Shown: positions 34,680 to 43,600, numbered from the stretch's first letter. The stretch is 64,000 nt of DNA from Marinomonas ostreistagni (GCF_016461785.1 NZ_JAEMUH010000015.1:56487-120486); one strand, 5' to 3'. Made by a program: numbers and translations. The notes: generated by a model not told the origin, from the letters alone.

Positions 34680-35125
34680 TGAGGCTTTTTATGTTTGACC
34701 GCCTATTTGCTGGCGCTCTGTTAGGTTTGTCCGGGCTTATTGCCTGGACTGCTTATCACTTTGAGGTAGCGTTTCAGTATGAACCCCTTGGGCCAAAGGC
34801 CTTCCCTCTCATTTTATCTGCCGTCTTAGCGGTATGTTCTGTTTGGTTAATCATTAAGCCGAGTGCCAACAAGTGGGCACCAACAGGTGCTGTACTGATC
34901 AAGTTAATCAGCGGCGTTTTGTTGATGACTGGTTACGCCTTTTTGTTTGAGAAAGCCGGATTCATTATCTCGACAGCCATTGTGGGTACGGTTTTTTGCG
35001 TGCTGTTCGGTGAGCAAACCAAACGCGCGGTGTTGTACTCAGTGACGTTAAGTGTTGTGAGCTATTTTATTCTGAAGCATGTTTTACAGTTGAACGTACC
35101 GACCGGTATGTTATTCGGAGGTTAG
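34679..35125 (+). CDS. tctB: tripartite tricarboxylate transporter small permease (TctB)
   Basis: This is a 148-residue membrane protein with four hydrophobic helices and the family segments YEPLGPKAFPLILSAVLAV and FEKAGFIISTAIVGTVFCVLFG. It is the small membrane subunit of the TTT system, between tctC (overlap of one base) and tctA (one base apart). Translation is evidently coupled across the three genes. Confidence 0.9.
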   Translation: MRLFMFDRLFAGALLGLSGLIAWTAYHFEVAFQYEPLGPKAFPLILSAVLAVCSVWLIIKPSANKWAPTGAVLIKLISGVLLMTGYAFLFEKAGFIISTAIVGTVFCVLFGEQTKRAVLYSVTLSVVSYFILKHVLQLNVPTGMLFGG

Positions 35126-35126
35126 T

Positions 35127-36620
35127 ATGGAAACACTCGACTTTTTAGCGACGGGTTTTTCTGTGGCTCTCGCTCCCATGAACCTTGCCCTGGTGCTGAT
35201 CGGCTGTTTTGTTGGCACTCTGATTGGTTCGTTGCCTGGTATTGGCCCCATTAATGGTGTGGCCATTCTATTACCGCTTGCTTATGCCATGGGCTTTCCG
35301 CCAGAATCGGCCCTCATTTTACTAGCGGGGGTCTATTACGGCGCAGAATATGGTGGTCGTATCTCCAGTATCTTGCTCAATGTACCGGGCGATGCCGGGG
35401 CGATTATGACTACTCTAGATGGTTATCCTATGTCCCAAAAAGGGGAAGGTGGAAGAGCGTTGGCACTCTCTGCCGTGGCCTCTTTTGCAGGTAGCATAGG
35501 CGCATTGATTTTGATTGTGTTGTTTGCTCCCCTGCTAAGTGAGCTGGCTCTTAAGTTTGGCCCCAGTGAGTTTGTTTGGTTGATGGCCTTTGCCTTTACC
35601 TGTCTTGCCACCATGGTTGGCAGTCGCCCTTTAAAAACCACTGTGGGTGTAATCATTGGACTCTTGCTGGCTACTGTTGGAGTGGATTCTGGTACCGGAG
35701 TACTGCGCTTCACCATGGATATTCCAAACTTCTTCGATGGGGTGGATTTCTTGGTGGTTGTTATCGGTATGTTTGCCATCAGTGAAGTACTGATCTTGCT
35801 GGAAAACTGGCTGAAAAATGATATGAAGCTCACGCCAGTTGGCAAAAGCTTTGTTTCAATGAGCGACTTAATTGCGGTGAAATGGGTTGTGCTGCGCTCT
35901 ACTTTGATTGGGTTCGTCATCGGTGTTTTACCAGGTACTGGGGCATCAATTGGTAGTGCGGTGGCGTACGGTACGGAAAAGCGTTTTGCTGAAGGCAACG
36001 ATGATCAATTTGGTAAAGGAGATATCCGTGGTTTAGCGGCTCCTGAAGCGGCCAACAATGCATCGGCCGCAGGCTCCATGTTGCCTATGTTAACTCTGGG
36101 TATTCCTGGTAGCGGCACTACTGCGATTTTATTGGGTGCGTTGCTGATGTTTAACATCACACCTGGTCCGCTTTTGTTTGAACAGCAACCAGAAATTGCG
36201 TGGGGGCTGATAGCGTCTATGTTTGTCGGCAACATTGCTTTACTAGTCATGAACTTGCCTTTGATCGGTATGTTTGTGCGATTGCTTTCGATTAAGCAGT
36301 CTTATCTAGTGCCTATTATCGTCATGCTGACGTTCATCGGTATCTATTCGATCCACGGTGATAGCTTTGATTTGTACTTCATGGTTCTGTTAGGCGTATT
36401 TGCATTCATCTTGCGCAAGCTAGGTTTTTCTTTAGCTCCCGTGATTTTAGGTCTGGTACTGGGTGGGGTGTTAGAAGAAAACCTTCGTCGAGCGTTATCA
36501 ATCAGTGGCGGTGAATGGGGTATTCTGTTTAATGGGCCGATCTCTATTTCACTTGCCGTGGCGACACTTGTGGCTGCGACAGGGCCTTTTATCTACAAGG
36601 CATTAAAGCCGAAACAGTAA
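35127..36620 (+). CDS. tctA: tripartite tricarboxylate transporter large permease (TctA)
   Basis: This is a 497-residue permease with about twelve membrane helices. Family signatures include GTLIGSLPGIGPINGVAIL near residue 30, YYGAEYGGRISSILLNVPGD, and the inverted second copy GVLPGTGASIGSAVAYG with ANNASAAGSMLPMLTLGIPGSGTTA. The large permease moves substrate using the ion gradient. It is the last gene of tctCBA and is followed by a terminator at 36646-36678. Confidence 0.93.
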   Translation: METLDFLATGFSVALAPMNLALVLIGCFVGTLIGSLPGIGPINGVAILLPLAYAMGFPPESALILLAGVYYGAEYGGRISSILLNVPGDAGAIMTTLDGYPMSQKGEGGRALALSAVASFAGSIGALILIVLFAPLLSELALKFGPSEFVWLMAFAFTCLATMVGSRPLKTTVGVIIGLLLATVGVDSGTGVLRFTMDIPNFFDGVDFLVVVIGMFAISEVLILLENWLKNDMKLTPVGKSFVSMSDLIAVKWVVLRSTLIGFVIGVLPGTGASIGSAVAYGTEKRFAEGNDDQFGKGDIRGLAAPEAANNASAAGSMLPMLTLGIPGSGTTAILLGALLMFNITPGPLLFEQQPEIAWGLIASMFVGNIALLVMNLPLIGMFVRLLSIKQSYLVPIIVMLTFIGIYSIHGDSFDLYFMVLLGVFAFILRKLGFSLAPVILGLVLGGVLEENLRRALSISGGEWGILFNGPISISLAVATLVAATGPFIYKALKPKQ

Positions 36621-36645
36621 CGTTGACGAACACGCGTTCATCATC

Positions 36646-36678
36646 AAAGCCACTGATCTAGTTGATTAGTGGCTTTTT
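36646..36678 (+). terminator. terminator after tctA
   Basis: AAAGCCACTGATC pairs with GATTAGTGGCTTT (one G-T pair) and runs into five T. It overlaps the end of the convergent XRE-cupin gene by two bases. Confidence 0.82.
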
Positions 36679-37252
36679 AATTTGACCTCAACACGACTGC
36701 ATTACGAATAAAGCGAGCAGGGGAGGTTTGTTGATTAACATAGCGATAGCGTTGATCACTCGGGTAGCTGATGGATTGGCCGACCTGGAGGACATGGGTT
36801 TGATCGCTAAGCTCTAGATGTAAAACACCTTCGATGATGTAGAGCATTTCATAGAAGCCTTGTGGGTCTGGCTCTGCTTGGTAAAAGTCGCCTGCAGCGA
36901 GTTTCCATGACCACAATTCCACTTCATTTTGCGAGATGACTGAACAGCCTAAATAGGCTTCACTGCCAGCTTTCGCACCTTTCCAAGTCAAAATCTGCTC
37001 TGACTGAGTTGTGTTGTCGATAGCAGGACGAACAATTTCAGAGAATGTCACGCCAAGCACCATGGCCAGTTGGTTTAATTTTGCGAGGCTGATGTTGGCT
37101 TGACCATTTTCAATGGAAGCCACCATTCTGCGGCTAACCTCAGATTGGTCGGCCAGTTGTTGCTGGGTCAATTGGCGCTCGTTACGTAGGCGCTTTACAT
37201 TTTCAGCCACGAACTCCAAGACAGCGGGGGCTTCGGCAGGGTGGTCGGACAA
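36677..37252 (-). CDS. XRE-family regulator with C-terminal cupin
   Basis: This is a 191-residue regulator. An N-terminal XRE helix-turn-helix (about residues 15-70, LTQQQLADQSEVSRRMVASIENGQANI) is followed by a C-terminal cupin (about 115-185, with QGFYEMLYIIEGVLHLEL). An open frame extends to 37384, but it crosses the operator region. TTG 37252 has GGAG five to six bases upstream, so I chose it. It faces an EamA transporter gene, and two matching palindromes at 37272 and 37311 lie between. It probably represses or senses the ligand for that exporter. Confidence 0.82.
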   Translation of the reverse strand: MSDHPAEAPAVLEFVAENVKRLRNERQLTQQQLADQSEVSRRMVASIENGQANISLAKLNQLAMVLGVTFSEIVRPAIDNTTQSEQILTWKGAKAGSEAYLGCSVISQNEVELWSWKLAAGDFYQAEPDPQGFYEMLYIIEGVLHLELSDQTHVLQVGQSISYPSDQRYRYVNQQTSPARFIRNAVVLRSN

Positions 37253-37271
37253 AGCAAACTCCAGAATTCTT

Positions 37272-37291
37272 TTGTGCAGTATATTGCACAA
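37272..37291. promoter_or_regulatory. XRE-cupin operator, site 1
   Basis: TTGTGCAGTATATTGCACAA is a 20-base palindrome with 7-base arms, 20 bases upstream of the regulator's TTG start. It matches site 2 at 18 of 20 positions, 39 bases apart start to start. The regulator's position makes it the probable ligand. Confidence 0.72.
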
Positions 37292-37310
37292 TGTGCGAGT
37301 GAGTGTTAAT

Positions 37311-37330
37311 TTGTGCACTATATTACACAA
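37311..37330. promoter_or_regulatory. XRE-cupin operator, site 2
   Basis: TTGTGCACTATATTACACAA is the second copy, nearer the EamA start codon at 37351. Having two near-identical sites between divergent genes suggests cooperative control of both promoters. Confidence 0.7.
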
Positions 37331-37350
37331 ATCAATAAGAGTGAACAGCG

Positions 37351-38289
37351 ATGTTTCAAAACACAGTATTGCCATGGCTCGCACGTTGGATAGGCCCTAA
37401 AACCGCGTTGCTTATGGTGACAGTGGTCTGGGGCGGGACCTTTGTGGTGGTGAAATTTGGCCTGACCTTAAGTTCTCCCATGTTTTTTGTTGCTTGTCGC
37501 TTTTTAATGGCATCGTTGGTCATTGGGGTTCTGTCATTTGAATCGTTAAGACGTACGACAAAAGCCGACTTAATTGCTGCAATAGCCATTGGGCTTTCCA
37601 TCACAGCGGGCTATGGTTCTCAAACCGTGGGAATGCAATACATTACCAGTAGCGAGTCCGCTTTCATTACGGCTCTCTATGTTCCTTTGGTGCCATTTAT
37701 CTTGTTTTTGGTTTTCAAAAAGGTGCCCCATTACATGACTTGTATCGGTGCCTTGGTCGCCTTTATGGGGTTGGTAGTACTTTCTGGTGGTGGTTCCAGT
37801 TCGCAATCCATGAACTTTGGCCACATTATTACCGCTCTAAGCACCATCGCACTGGCGATTGAAATTATTTTGATTAGTCACTTTGCACCGAACGTGAACC
37901 TAAAAAACGTCACGATTTTACAATTATTCTTTGCTGCGGTGTTTGCGTTTATCAGCATGCCAATCGTTGGAGAAACAGAGCTTCCTGAGTTTTCTTGGGC
38001 GTTGGTGGGCATCATTGGTGGGTTGAGTTTGGCCAGTGCTTGTATTCAGCTCACCATGAACTGGGCACAACGCAGTGTGGATTCTTCTACTGCTGCCATT
38101 ATTTATGCTGGTGAGCCAGTTTGGGCCGGTATCATCGGGCGGATAGCGGGGGAGCGATTACCTGCGATGGCATTACTAGGCGGTGTATTGGTAGTGATTG
38201 GACTGCTGCTTAGCGAGCTTCGACCAAAGCGTAAAAAAGCCTTGATCGAAACCCCAGCAGAGCAAGTCAATGACGCATTAGAAAAATAG
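37351..38289 (+). CDS. EamA/DMT-family transporter
   Basis: This is a 312-residue protein with ten membrane helices in two EamA repeats (TVVWGGTFVVVKFGL at the start of the first, AIIYAGEPVWAGIIGRIAGERL in the second). It is a probable exporter of an amino acid or other metabolite. It is controlled by the divergent XRE-cupin regulator through the paired sites at 37272 and 37311. Its end overlaps the convergent rcnA gene by 12 bases. Confidence 0.88.
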   Translation: MFQNTVLPWLARWIGPKTALLMVTVVWGGTFVVVKFGLTLSSPMFFVACRFLMASLVIGVLSFESLRRTTKADLIAAIAIGLSITAGYGSQTVGMQYITSSESAFITALYVPLVPFILFLVFKKVPHYMTCIGALVAFMGLVVLSGGGSSSQSMNFGHIITALSTIALAIEIILISHFAPNVNLKNVTILQLFFAAVFAFISMPIVGETELPEFSWALVGIIGGLSLASACIQLTMNWAQRSVDSSTAAIIYAGEPVWAGIIGRIAGERLPAMALLGGVLVVIGLLLSELRPKRKKALIETPAEQVNDALEK

Positions 38290-39060
38290 TACGCTGGCAC
38301 CATGCCAGCACATGTAAACGCCGACAAAACAGATCAGTGCGCCTGATAGATAGGGCGCACGGGTCGCAATGCTATTAAGCCCTGACCAGCGTTGTTGGGC
38401 TTTACGAGCGCCAATTGCCGCAATAACACCGACCGATACTAATGTCAGAGCCAGCCCTATACTGAAGGACAAAACCATGGTTGAACCAAGGGCTACTTCT
38501 TTTAATTGAAGACAGATCAAAAGCACTGTTACCGCGGCAGGGCATGGAATAAGTCCACCCGTTAGGCCAAAAATAAGGATCTGCAAGTTAGTGGCAGGTT
38601 TATTCTCAAAGCACTGTTTGATTTCCATTGCATGGGCACGCTCATGGTCATCAAAGTAGATTTCCTCTGACTCATGGCTATGATCGTGGTGGTCATGGTG
38701 ATGTGAGTGATTGTGATGATTTGCATGACTACGCTGAGTCCGCCAAACCATCCAGCTACCCATGATCAAAACAATTCCTCCTGAGAGTAACTGAATCCAT
38801 GGTTCAACATGGGTGGCGGTGAGTTGATTGCTGACATACAAACCGCCCAAGGCAATCAACCAAACCACCAGTGTATGTGAAATCGTTGCCGCCAATCCCA
38901 GCATAATCGCTTGTTTGACAGTGCCGTGAATCGCCACAATAAAAGCCGCCATCATAGTTTTTGAGTGACCAGGCTCTAAGCCATGCAAAGCCCCCAACAG
39001 GATCGCGCTAGGTATATACAGCCATGCATTGCCATTTTGTAGAAGTGAAACAAAGTCCAT
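38278..39060 (-). CDS. rcnA: nickel/cobalt efflux protein RcnA
   Basis: This is a 260-residue membrane protein with six or seven helices. A histidine-rich cytoplasmic loop (HANHHNHSHHHDHHDHSHE, about residues 112-130) is the RcnA hallmark, and GALHGLEPGHSKTMMAAFIVA is the HX4DX-like metal motif region in the first helix. It exports Ni and Co. It is divergent from rcnR and shares two RcnR sites with it. The neighbouring rcnR makes the identification firm. Confidence 0.93.
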   Translation of the reverse strand: MDFVSLLQNGNAWLYIPSAILLGALHGLEPGHSKTMMAAFIVAIHGTVKQAIMLGLAATISHTLVVWLIALGGLYVSNQLTATHVEPWIQLLSGGIVLIMGSWMVWRTQRSHANHHNHSHHHDHHDHSHESEEIYFDDHERAHAMEIKQCFENKPATNLQILIFGLTGGLIPCPAAVTVLLICLQLKEVALGSTMVLSFSIGLALTLVSVGVIAAIGARKAQQRWSGLNSIATRAPYLSGALICFVGVYMCWHGASVLFF

Positions 39061-39095
39061 AGAAAAGTCTTTTAAAGTAAATGTTGAGAAAACTA

Positions 39096-39110
39096 TACTC
39101 CCCCTTAGTA
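39096..39110. promoter_or_regulatory. RcnR operator, minus-oriented
   Basis: On the minus strand this reads TACTAAGGGGGAGTA, close to the RcnR consensus of TACT, a G-tract and AGTA. It lies 36 bases before the rcnA start. Confidence 0.85.
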
Positions 39111-39115
39111 TAAAA

Positions 39116-39130
39116 TACTATGGGGGAGTA
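39116..39130. promoter_or_regulatory. RcnR operator, plus-oriented
   Basis: TACTATGGGGGAGTA mirrors the first site five bases away. The two inverted copies form a symmetric region between rcnA and rcnR, in keeping with RcnR wrapping its paired sites. Confidence 0.85.
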
Positions 39131-39191
39131 TAATTGTCCTGCTATCTTTGCCAGTACAATAGGCACTATTCATTCATCAATAGGTTTGGCT

Positions 39192-39464
39192 ATGTCGCAT
39201 ACGATAAAAGACAAAAAGAAGTTGCTTGCACGTGTTAGTAAGATTCAGGGTCAAATGAATGGTTTGAAAAAAATGCTAGAGGAAGACGGCGAATGTGAAG
39301 CCGTATTACAACAAGTGGCCGCAGTAAAAGGAGCGGTGAATGGCGTGATGCGTGAGCTGATCAAAGGACATTTGGTGGAGCACATCGCTGAGCAAGAAGA
39401 CGCTCAAAAACGCGAACAGGATATGCAAGTCATCCTAAAAGTATTGGATTCTTACATTAAGTAA
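39192..39464 (+). CDS. rcnR: nickel/cobalt-responsive repressor RcnR
   Basis: This is a 90-residue all-helical CsoR/RcnR-family repressor ([21 protein letters not shown] at the N-terminus). His3 and Cys35 fall in the RcnR metal-binding set, and [20 protein letters not shown] contains the conserved histidines of the third helix. An open frame exists from 39120, but ATG 39192 gives the family length. It represses rcnA, and probably itself, through the operators at 39096 and 39116 until Ni or Co binds. Confidence 0.93.
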   Translation: MSHTIKDKKKLLARVSKIQGQMNGLKKMLEEDGECEAVLQQVAAVKGAVNGVMRELIKGHLVEHIAEQEDAQKREQDMQVILKVLDSYIK

Positions 39465-39472
39465 TGATGTAG

Positions 39473-39502
39473 CGCCCCTTAGCCAATCAAAGCTAAGAGG
39501 CG
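39473..39502. terminator. stem-loop between convergent rcnR and bdhA
   Basis: CGCCCCTTAGC pairs with GCTAAGAGGCG with one mismatch and an eight-base loop, between the two converging stops. Only a short T-rich stretch follows on each side. Confidence 0.6.
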
Positions 39503-39516
39503 TTTGTTAGGGTTTA

Positions 39517-40290
39517 TTATTGGCAAGTATAGCCACCATCAATAACAACAGCTTGACCGGTGATGCCTTTCGCGGAGGCACTGGTCAAGTACAAGCAGTA
39601 GTCCGAGATTTCTTCCACTTCCAGTAATCGCTTTTGCGGTACTAAAGGCCAGATAACCTCCTCTAATACTTCCTCTAGAGCAACACCACGGGTACTGGCT
39701 AAGTCTTTGAGCTGATTACGAACCAAAGGGGTGTCTACGTACCCTGGACACAGAGCATTGACGGTGACACCGTAAGGAGCTGCTTCCAACGCCGCAACTT
39801 TAGTCAAACCAATGACCCCATGTTTTGCCGAGTTGTAGCCCGCTTTTCCAGCGAAACCGATTAGACCATTGATTGACGCCATATTGATAATGCGGCCAAA
39901 GCCTTGTTCCTTCATTAATGGCATCAGTTTCTTAATGGCCACAAAAGGCGCGATTAACATGATATCGATTAACTGGCGATAGCGCTCAGTAGCGAACTCT
40001 TCGATCGGTGCCACATGTTGAATGCCTGCGTTATTGATCAAAATATCTACTTTGCCAAAATGCTCAATGGCTCGATCCATCACATTTTCAAAATGCACTT
40101 CATCCGTGACGTCACTCTGCAATAAACAAAGCTGTGTGGAGAAACGGGTCAGGTCTTTAGCGACTTGATCCAAAGCAGTTTGGTTAAAGTCGATAATGGC
40201 AACATTGGCGCCTTGTTTAAGAAACGCTAGTGCGATTTCAAGGCCAATTCCGCTGGCTGCGCCAGTGATTAAAACGGTTTTATGTTTCAT
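39517..40290 (-). CDS. bdhA: 3-hydroxybutyrate dehydrogenase
   Basis: This is a 257-residue short-chain dehydrogenase. Cofactor motif TGAASGIG is at residues 8-15, NNAGIQHVAPIEEF near 87-100, catalytic Ser about 139 and Tyr-x3-Lys in GYNSAKHG near 152. The NAGIQHVAPIEEF and CPGYVDTPLVRNQ segments and the length are those of D-3-hydroxybutyrate dehydrogenase, which makes acetoacetate with NAD. It is the last gene of the TRAP operon and lies in the same region as the divergent acetoacetate genes, so the assignment is strong. Confidence 0.9.
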   Translation of the reverse strand: MKHKTVLITGAASGIGLEIALAFLKQGANVAIIDFNQTALDQVAKDLTRFSTQLCLLQSDVTDEVHFENVMDRAIEHFGKVDILINNAGIQHVAPIEEFATERYRQLIDIMLIAPFVAIKKLMPLMKEQGFGRIINMASINGLIGFAGKAGYNSAKHGVIGLTKVAALEAAPYGVTVNALCPGYVDTPLVRNQLKDLASTRGVALEEVLEEVIWPLVPQKRLLEVEEISDYCLYLTSASAKGITGQAVVIDGGYTCQ

Positions 40291-40305
40291 AACGATTCTC
40301 TTAAA

Positions 40306-41670
40306 TTAATTCCCATACATCGATTGAGGCAGCCACAGCACAATATCTGGGAAGTAAAACACCAAACTGACCGCTAAAAGCTGGATTAAAATAAATGGGA
40401 TGACGCCTTTATAGATATCAAGGGTGGTGACATTTGGCGGTGCGACACCTTTTAGATAAAACAGTGAGAAACCGACCGGAGGCGTTAAGAAAGAGGTTTG
40501 TAATGCCAGCGCAAACAAAATTACAAACCACACCAAGTCAAAGCCCAACTCGACCACAACAGGGCCGACTAATGGCAGTAAAATTAAGCTTATTTCTAAC
40601 CAATCTAAGAAGAAGCCTGCCACGAACGTAATTAGTAAAATTACGATCACAATGCCCGCCGCTGATAACGGGATGCTTTGCAGCATTTCACTGATGAACT
40701 CATCACCACCTAGGGTACGCAACACCACTGCGAAGGCAGTTGCCCCTAGAAAGATGCCGAATACAAACGCCGTGGTAACTGTGGTTCGACGACAAACATC
40801 GGCCAGCATCTCAAACGAAAAGCGCTTATTCACGATCGCGAGCAGGGTGGCTCCCAAAGCACCAACGCCAGCCGCTTCAGTAGGAGAAACAATACCTAGG
40901 AAAATAGAGCCAAGCACCGCTAAGATCAAGCCTAAGGGTGGTATTACCGCAAGCAAGGTTTCTTTTATAAGTCCCCAAGTAACAGGCGGTAAATCCGTGG
41001 GCAACTCACAAGATTTAGGGTTCAGAAATGCGCTAGAGATGACGTAAGCAATGTACAAAAAGCCCAGCATCAACCCTGGCATCAAGGCTCCCATAAAAAG
41101 GTTGCCAACGGAAAGCGACAGTTGATCCGCCATTATGATCAACATAATGCTAGGGGGGATCAAAATCCCCAATGTGCCAGAAGAGGCGACAATGCCACTG
41201 GCAAAGGATTTAGAATAGTTCTGTTGCAGCATGACCGGCATAGACAGCATCGCAAGCAGCACCACAGATGCACCTACGATGCCTGTGGAAGCGGCGAAAA
41301 GAATGCCAATCAAGATAACGGAAACGCCTAAACCACCACGAAAACGACCAAACAGTCGAACAAAGTTGACCATTAACTTTTCGGCAACACCGGAGCGTTC
41401 CAGCATCAGTCCCATAAAGATAAACATGGGGAGTGCCACTAGCACCCAATTACTCATTTGTGCGTAGATACGTTGAACAAAGGTGCCGTATATACGCCAA
41501 TTGGTCATGTAGTAAGTGTCCCAATCAAGGTATTCATAGCCAATAATGCCTACACAACTAAAGACTACGGCTAACCCTGCCAAAATCCAAGCAACAGGAA
41601 AACCGGTAAAGATTAGGGCAATGAAGCTTCCTAGCATTGCCATAACAAGAATTTCATACGTTTCAAACAT
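40306..41670 (-). CDS. dctM: TRAP transporter large permease (DctM)
   Basis: This is a 454-residue DctM permease, about twelve helices, with GVSVILIGILFAASTGIVGASVVLLA, GILIPPSIMLIIMADQ, IVSPTEAAGVGALGATLL and SFLTPPVGFSLFYLKGV as landmarks. It is longer than the DctM at 14452 because of an extended loop near residues 50-70. It sits 15 bases upstream of bdhA in the transcript. It is inferred to import a short hydroxyacid such as 3-hydroxybutyrate. Confidence 0.92.
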   Translation of the reverse strand: MFETYEILVMAMLGSFIALIFTGFPVAWILAGLAVVFSCVGIIGYEYLDWDTYYMTNWRIYGTFVQRIYAQMSNWVLVALPMFIFMGLMLERSGVAEKLMVNFVRLFGRFRGGLGVSVILIGILFAASTGIVGASVVLLAMLSMPVMLQQNYSKSFASGIVASSGTLGILIPPSIMLIIMADQLSLSVGNLFMGALMPGLMLGFLYIAYVISSAFLNPKSCELPTDLPPVTWGLIKETLLAVIPPLGLILAVLGSIFLGIVSPTEAAGVGALGATLLAIVNKRFSFEMLADVCRRTTVTTAFVFGIFLGATAFAVVLRTLGGDEFISEMLQSIPLSAAGIVIVILLITFVAGFFLDWLEISLILLPLVGPVVVELGFDLVWFVILFALALQTSFLTPPVGFSLFYLKGVAPPNVTTLDIYKGVIPFILIQLLAVSLVFYFPDIVLWLPQSMYGN

Positions 41671-41679
41671 GTTTGGCTC

Positions 41680-42273
41680 CTACGCAGACGTTCGCGAGTG
41701 AGATTGACGTAGGAAGGCAAGACAGCGCAGCCAACGAGAAAATGCCGCTAATGCCAGCAGTACAAAGGCCACGACAATGGTCGATTTGATCAACCAGCGC
41801 ATGGGTAATCCACCGGGGGCAGAGGACACTTCATTTAGTTGATATGCCCGAGAAATAAAAGGGATAGCGTAATCAATGACGATAAAGCAAAACGGGAATA
41901 GCAGTAGAGTTAAGCCAATCAGTTCGATGATGGCCCGTGTGCGCAACTGACTGTGCTCAACTAAGGCATCTACACGCACATGACCGTCGTGGATCAAACA
42001 ATAAGACAGGCCAATCATGAACCCCACAGCGTATAGGTGCCATTGCAATTCTTCTAATGCGATGAAGTTGACGCTGAAAAAATAGCGCATCAGAGCGTTA
42101 GCCACGATTAACAACATTAATAGAATCCAAACAAACGAAATGTTACGTCCAATAGTTTCGATAACCTGTTCAATGCGTCGGCTTAACGTTGTGTGCGGTA
42201 GGGCAGACCAAGTAGTGTCTGATAATTTTGCTTCGATCTCTTCCAGATCAAGGCGGTTATCATGATTCGACAT
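41680..42273 (-). CDS. dctQ: TRAP transporter small permease (DctQ)
   Basis: This is a 197-residue DctQ-type protein with four helices and a 50-residue N-terminal cytoplasmic extension. Family segments are FFSVNFIALEELQWHLYAVGFMIG and DGHVRVDALVE. Nine bases separate it from the large permease. The C-terminal arginine-rich tail is unremarkable. It pairs with the DctM at 40306. Confidence 0.9.
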   Translation of the reverse strand: MSNHDNRLDLEEIEAKLSDTTWSALPHTTLSRRIEQVIETIGRNISFVWILLMLLIVANALMRYFFSVNFIALEELQWHLYAVGFMIGLSYCLIHDGHVRVDALVEHSQLRTRAIIELIGLTLLLFPFCFIVIDYAIPFISRAYQLNEVSSAPGGLPMRWLIKSTIVVAFVLLALAAFSRWLRCLAFLRQSHSRTSA

Positions 42274-42304
42274 ACTAGAATTCCAAATCAGAAATGAGCG
42301 AACA

Positions 42305-42324
42305 AGGCCAGCGTAGGCTGGCCT
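42305..42324 (-). other. intercistronic stem-loop between dctP and dctQ
   Basis: AGGCCAGC and GCTGGCCT form a perfect 8-base stem with loop GTAG, between the binding-protein stop and the small permease start. On the transcribed strand it is followed by TTGTT, so partial termination is possible. It occupies the same place as the stem at 16296. Confidence 0.65.
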
Positions 42325-42355
42325 CTTACAACGACGTTACACAGTGTTGTGTGGC

Positions 42356-43414
42356 TTAGTTATTGCCCCAATCACGTGGTAAGTAGCCGAATTTTTTCCA
42401 TGAGCTGTGCTCTTTTTGAAATGCTTTCATGGAAGCGTAAATATCACCAAAAGCTTTATCACTTGCTGATCGGCGAGCCATTACCTTTTGCGTCGCTTCT
42501 TCAAACGCCATTAGGATTTCTGGTGAGTATTGGTGCAGTTGAACACCTTTTTCCTCAAAGTCAGATAACACAGCGCCTTGCATGGCTTCTGCTTTGGCGA
42601 TAGACAAAGTGTTTGCGGCCATACAGGTATTCTCAATCAGTGATTGAGTCTGCTTGTTTAGACCATTCCAGCTATCTAGGTTGATGTATAAAAATTGGTT
42701 CGTACTAGGTTGATGCCAGCCTGGCAGGTAGTAGTGTTTAGCCACTTGATAGAATCCAAGTTGCTGATCCACGGTAGGGATCGAGAACTCAGTACCATCT
42801 AGGACGCCTGTTTCAAGCGCTTGATACAGTTCACCGCCAGGTAGAACCGTTACTGACATACCTAGCTCTGACATGATTTCACCACCCACACCAGCGGCGC
42901 GGAACTTAAGCCCTTTCATGTCATCGGGTGTGTTGATTTCATTTCGGTACCAGCCTGCTGCTTCAGGGCTGATAGTGCCACATAGAATAGGGTAAACATT
43001 ATGTGGTTTGAAAAGGTCTTTAAGCATTTCATTGCCGCCATGGAAATACATCCATGCGGTGAATTCGCTAGACTCTAAGCCAAATGGTGTTGCGCCAAAT
43101 AGAGCTGAGGCTGGTACTTGTCCCCACTCATAGCCCATCCAAGAATAGCCAGCGTCAATGGTACCGCTACTGACGTTTTCAAATACGCCCAAGGCTGGAA
43201 TGACGGTATTGGGCTCAAAGACTTGCAGTTTGACTCGACCGTCACTGGCTTCACTTAGCATTTTAGAGACTTCTGGCATGGTGTCGCCAAGAGCCGTGAG
43301 AGTAGAAGAGAAGGACATCGGTACTTGCCAGCGAATCTTATCGAAGTCTGCATAAGTTGGAGCAGATAGGGCAAGCGCTGACGCGCATGACAGTGCGACA
43401 AGAGTTTTCTTCAT
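42356..43414 (-). CDS. dctP: TRAP transporter substrate-binding protein (DctP)
   Basis: This is a 352-residue periplasmic protein with a signal peptide (MKKTLVALSCASALALSAPTYA). The mature DctP fold has WQVPMSFSSTLTALGDTMPEV, GLKFRAAGVGGEIMSELGMSV (the substrate-binding arginine region) and ETGVLDGTEFSIPTVDQQLGF. The aligned position of several aromatic residues follows the monocarboxylate/TakP-like group of DctP proteins. It is the first gene of dctPQM-bdhA, and its promoter region carries three enhancer-like palindromes. Confidence 0.9.
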   Translation of the reverse strand: MKKTLVALSCASALALSAPTYADFDKIRWQVPMSFSSTLTALGDTMPEVSKMLSEASDGRVKLQVFEPNTVIPALGVFENVSSGTIDAGYSWMGYEWGQVPASALFGATPFGLESSEFTAWMYFHGGNEMLKDLFKPHNVYPILCGTISPEAAGWYRNEINTPDDMKGLKFRAAGVGGEIMSELGMSVTVLPGGELYQALETGVLDGTEFSIPTVDQQLGFYQVAKHYYLPGWHQPSTNQFLYINLDSWNGLNKQTQSLIENTCMAANTLSIAKAEAMQGAVLSDFEEKGVQLHQYSPEILMAFEEATQKVMARRSASDKAFGDIYASMKAFQKEHSSWKKFGYLPRDWGNN

Positions 43415-43584
43415 AATGAGATCCTATAGTTATTGTTGTTTTAGTGCCTAAGTGCATTCCAATGCAGAGGCAATTATCTAGCGGAAGTTTCTATATCAAT
43501 AAAGATGCCAATTAGTAAAAAACATTTAAAAACAATTGCTTATGGATTTTATGGTGTTTGGTTTAGATTTTTTTGACAGATATA

Positions 43585-43600
43585 GTCCGAGAAATCGAAC
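43585..43600. promoter_or_regulatory. enhancer-like palindrome 1 (sigma-54 activator site)
   Basis: GTCCGAGAAATCGAAC has the form GTYCGA-N4-TCGRAC. It is the nearest of three copies to the dctP start, about 170 bases upstream. The bEBP gene starts its stop codon 90 bases farther up. Confidence 0.75.

Noticed and set aside
35423..35998. 191-residue open frame antisense to tctA
   Set aside because: It lies wholly inside tctA on the opposite strand, its composition is that of a shadow frame (serine, proline and threonine rich), and it shows no family motif or ribosome site.
40652..41047. 131-residue open frame antisense to dctM
   Set aside because: It is the reverse shadow of a conserved TRAP permease gene with no domain of its own.
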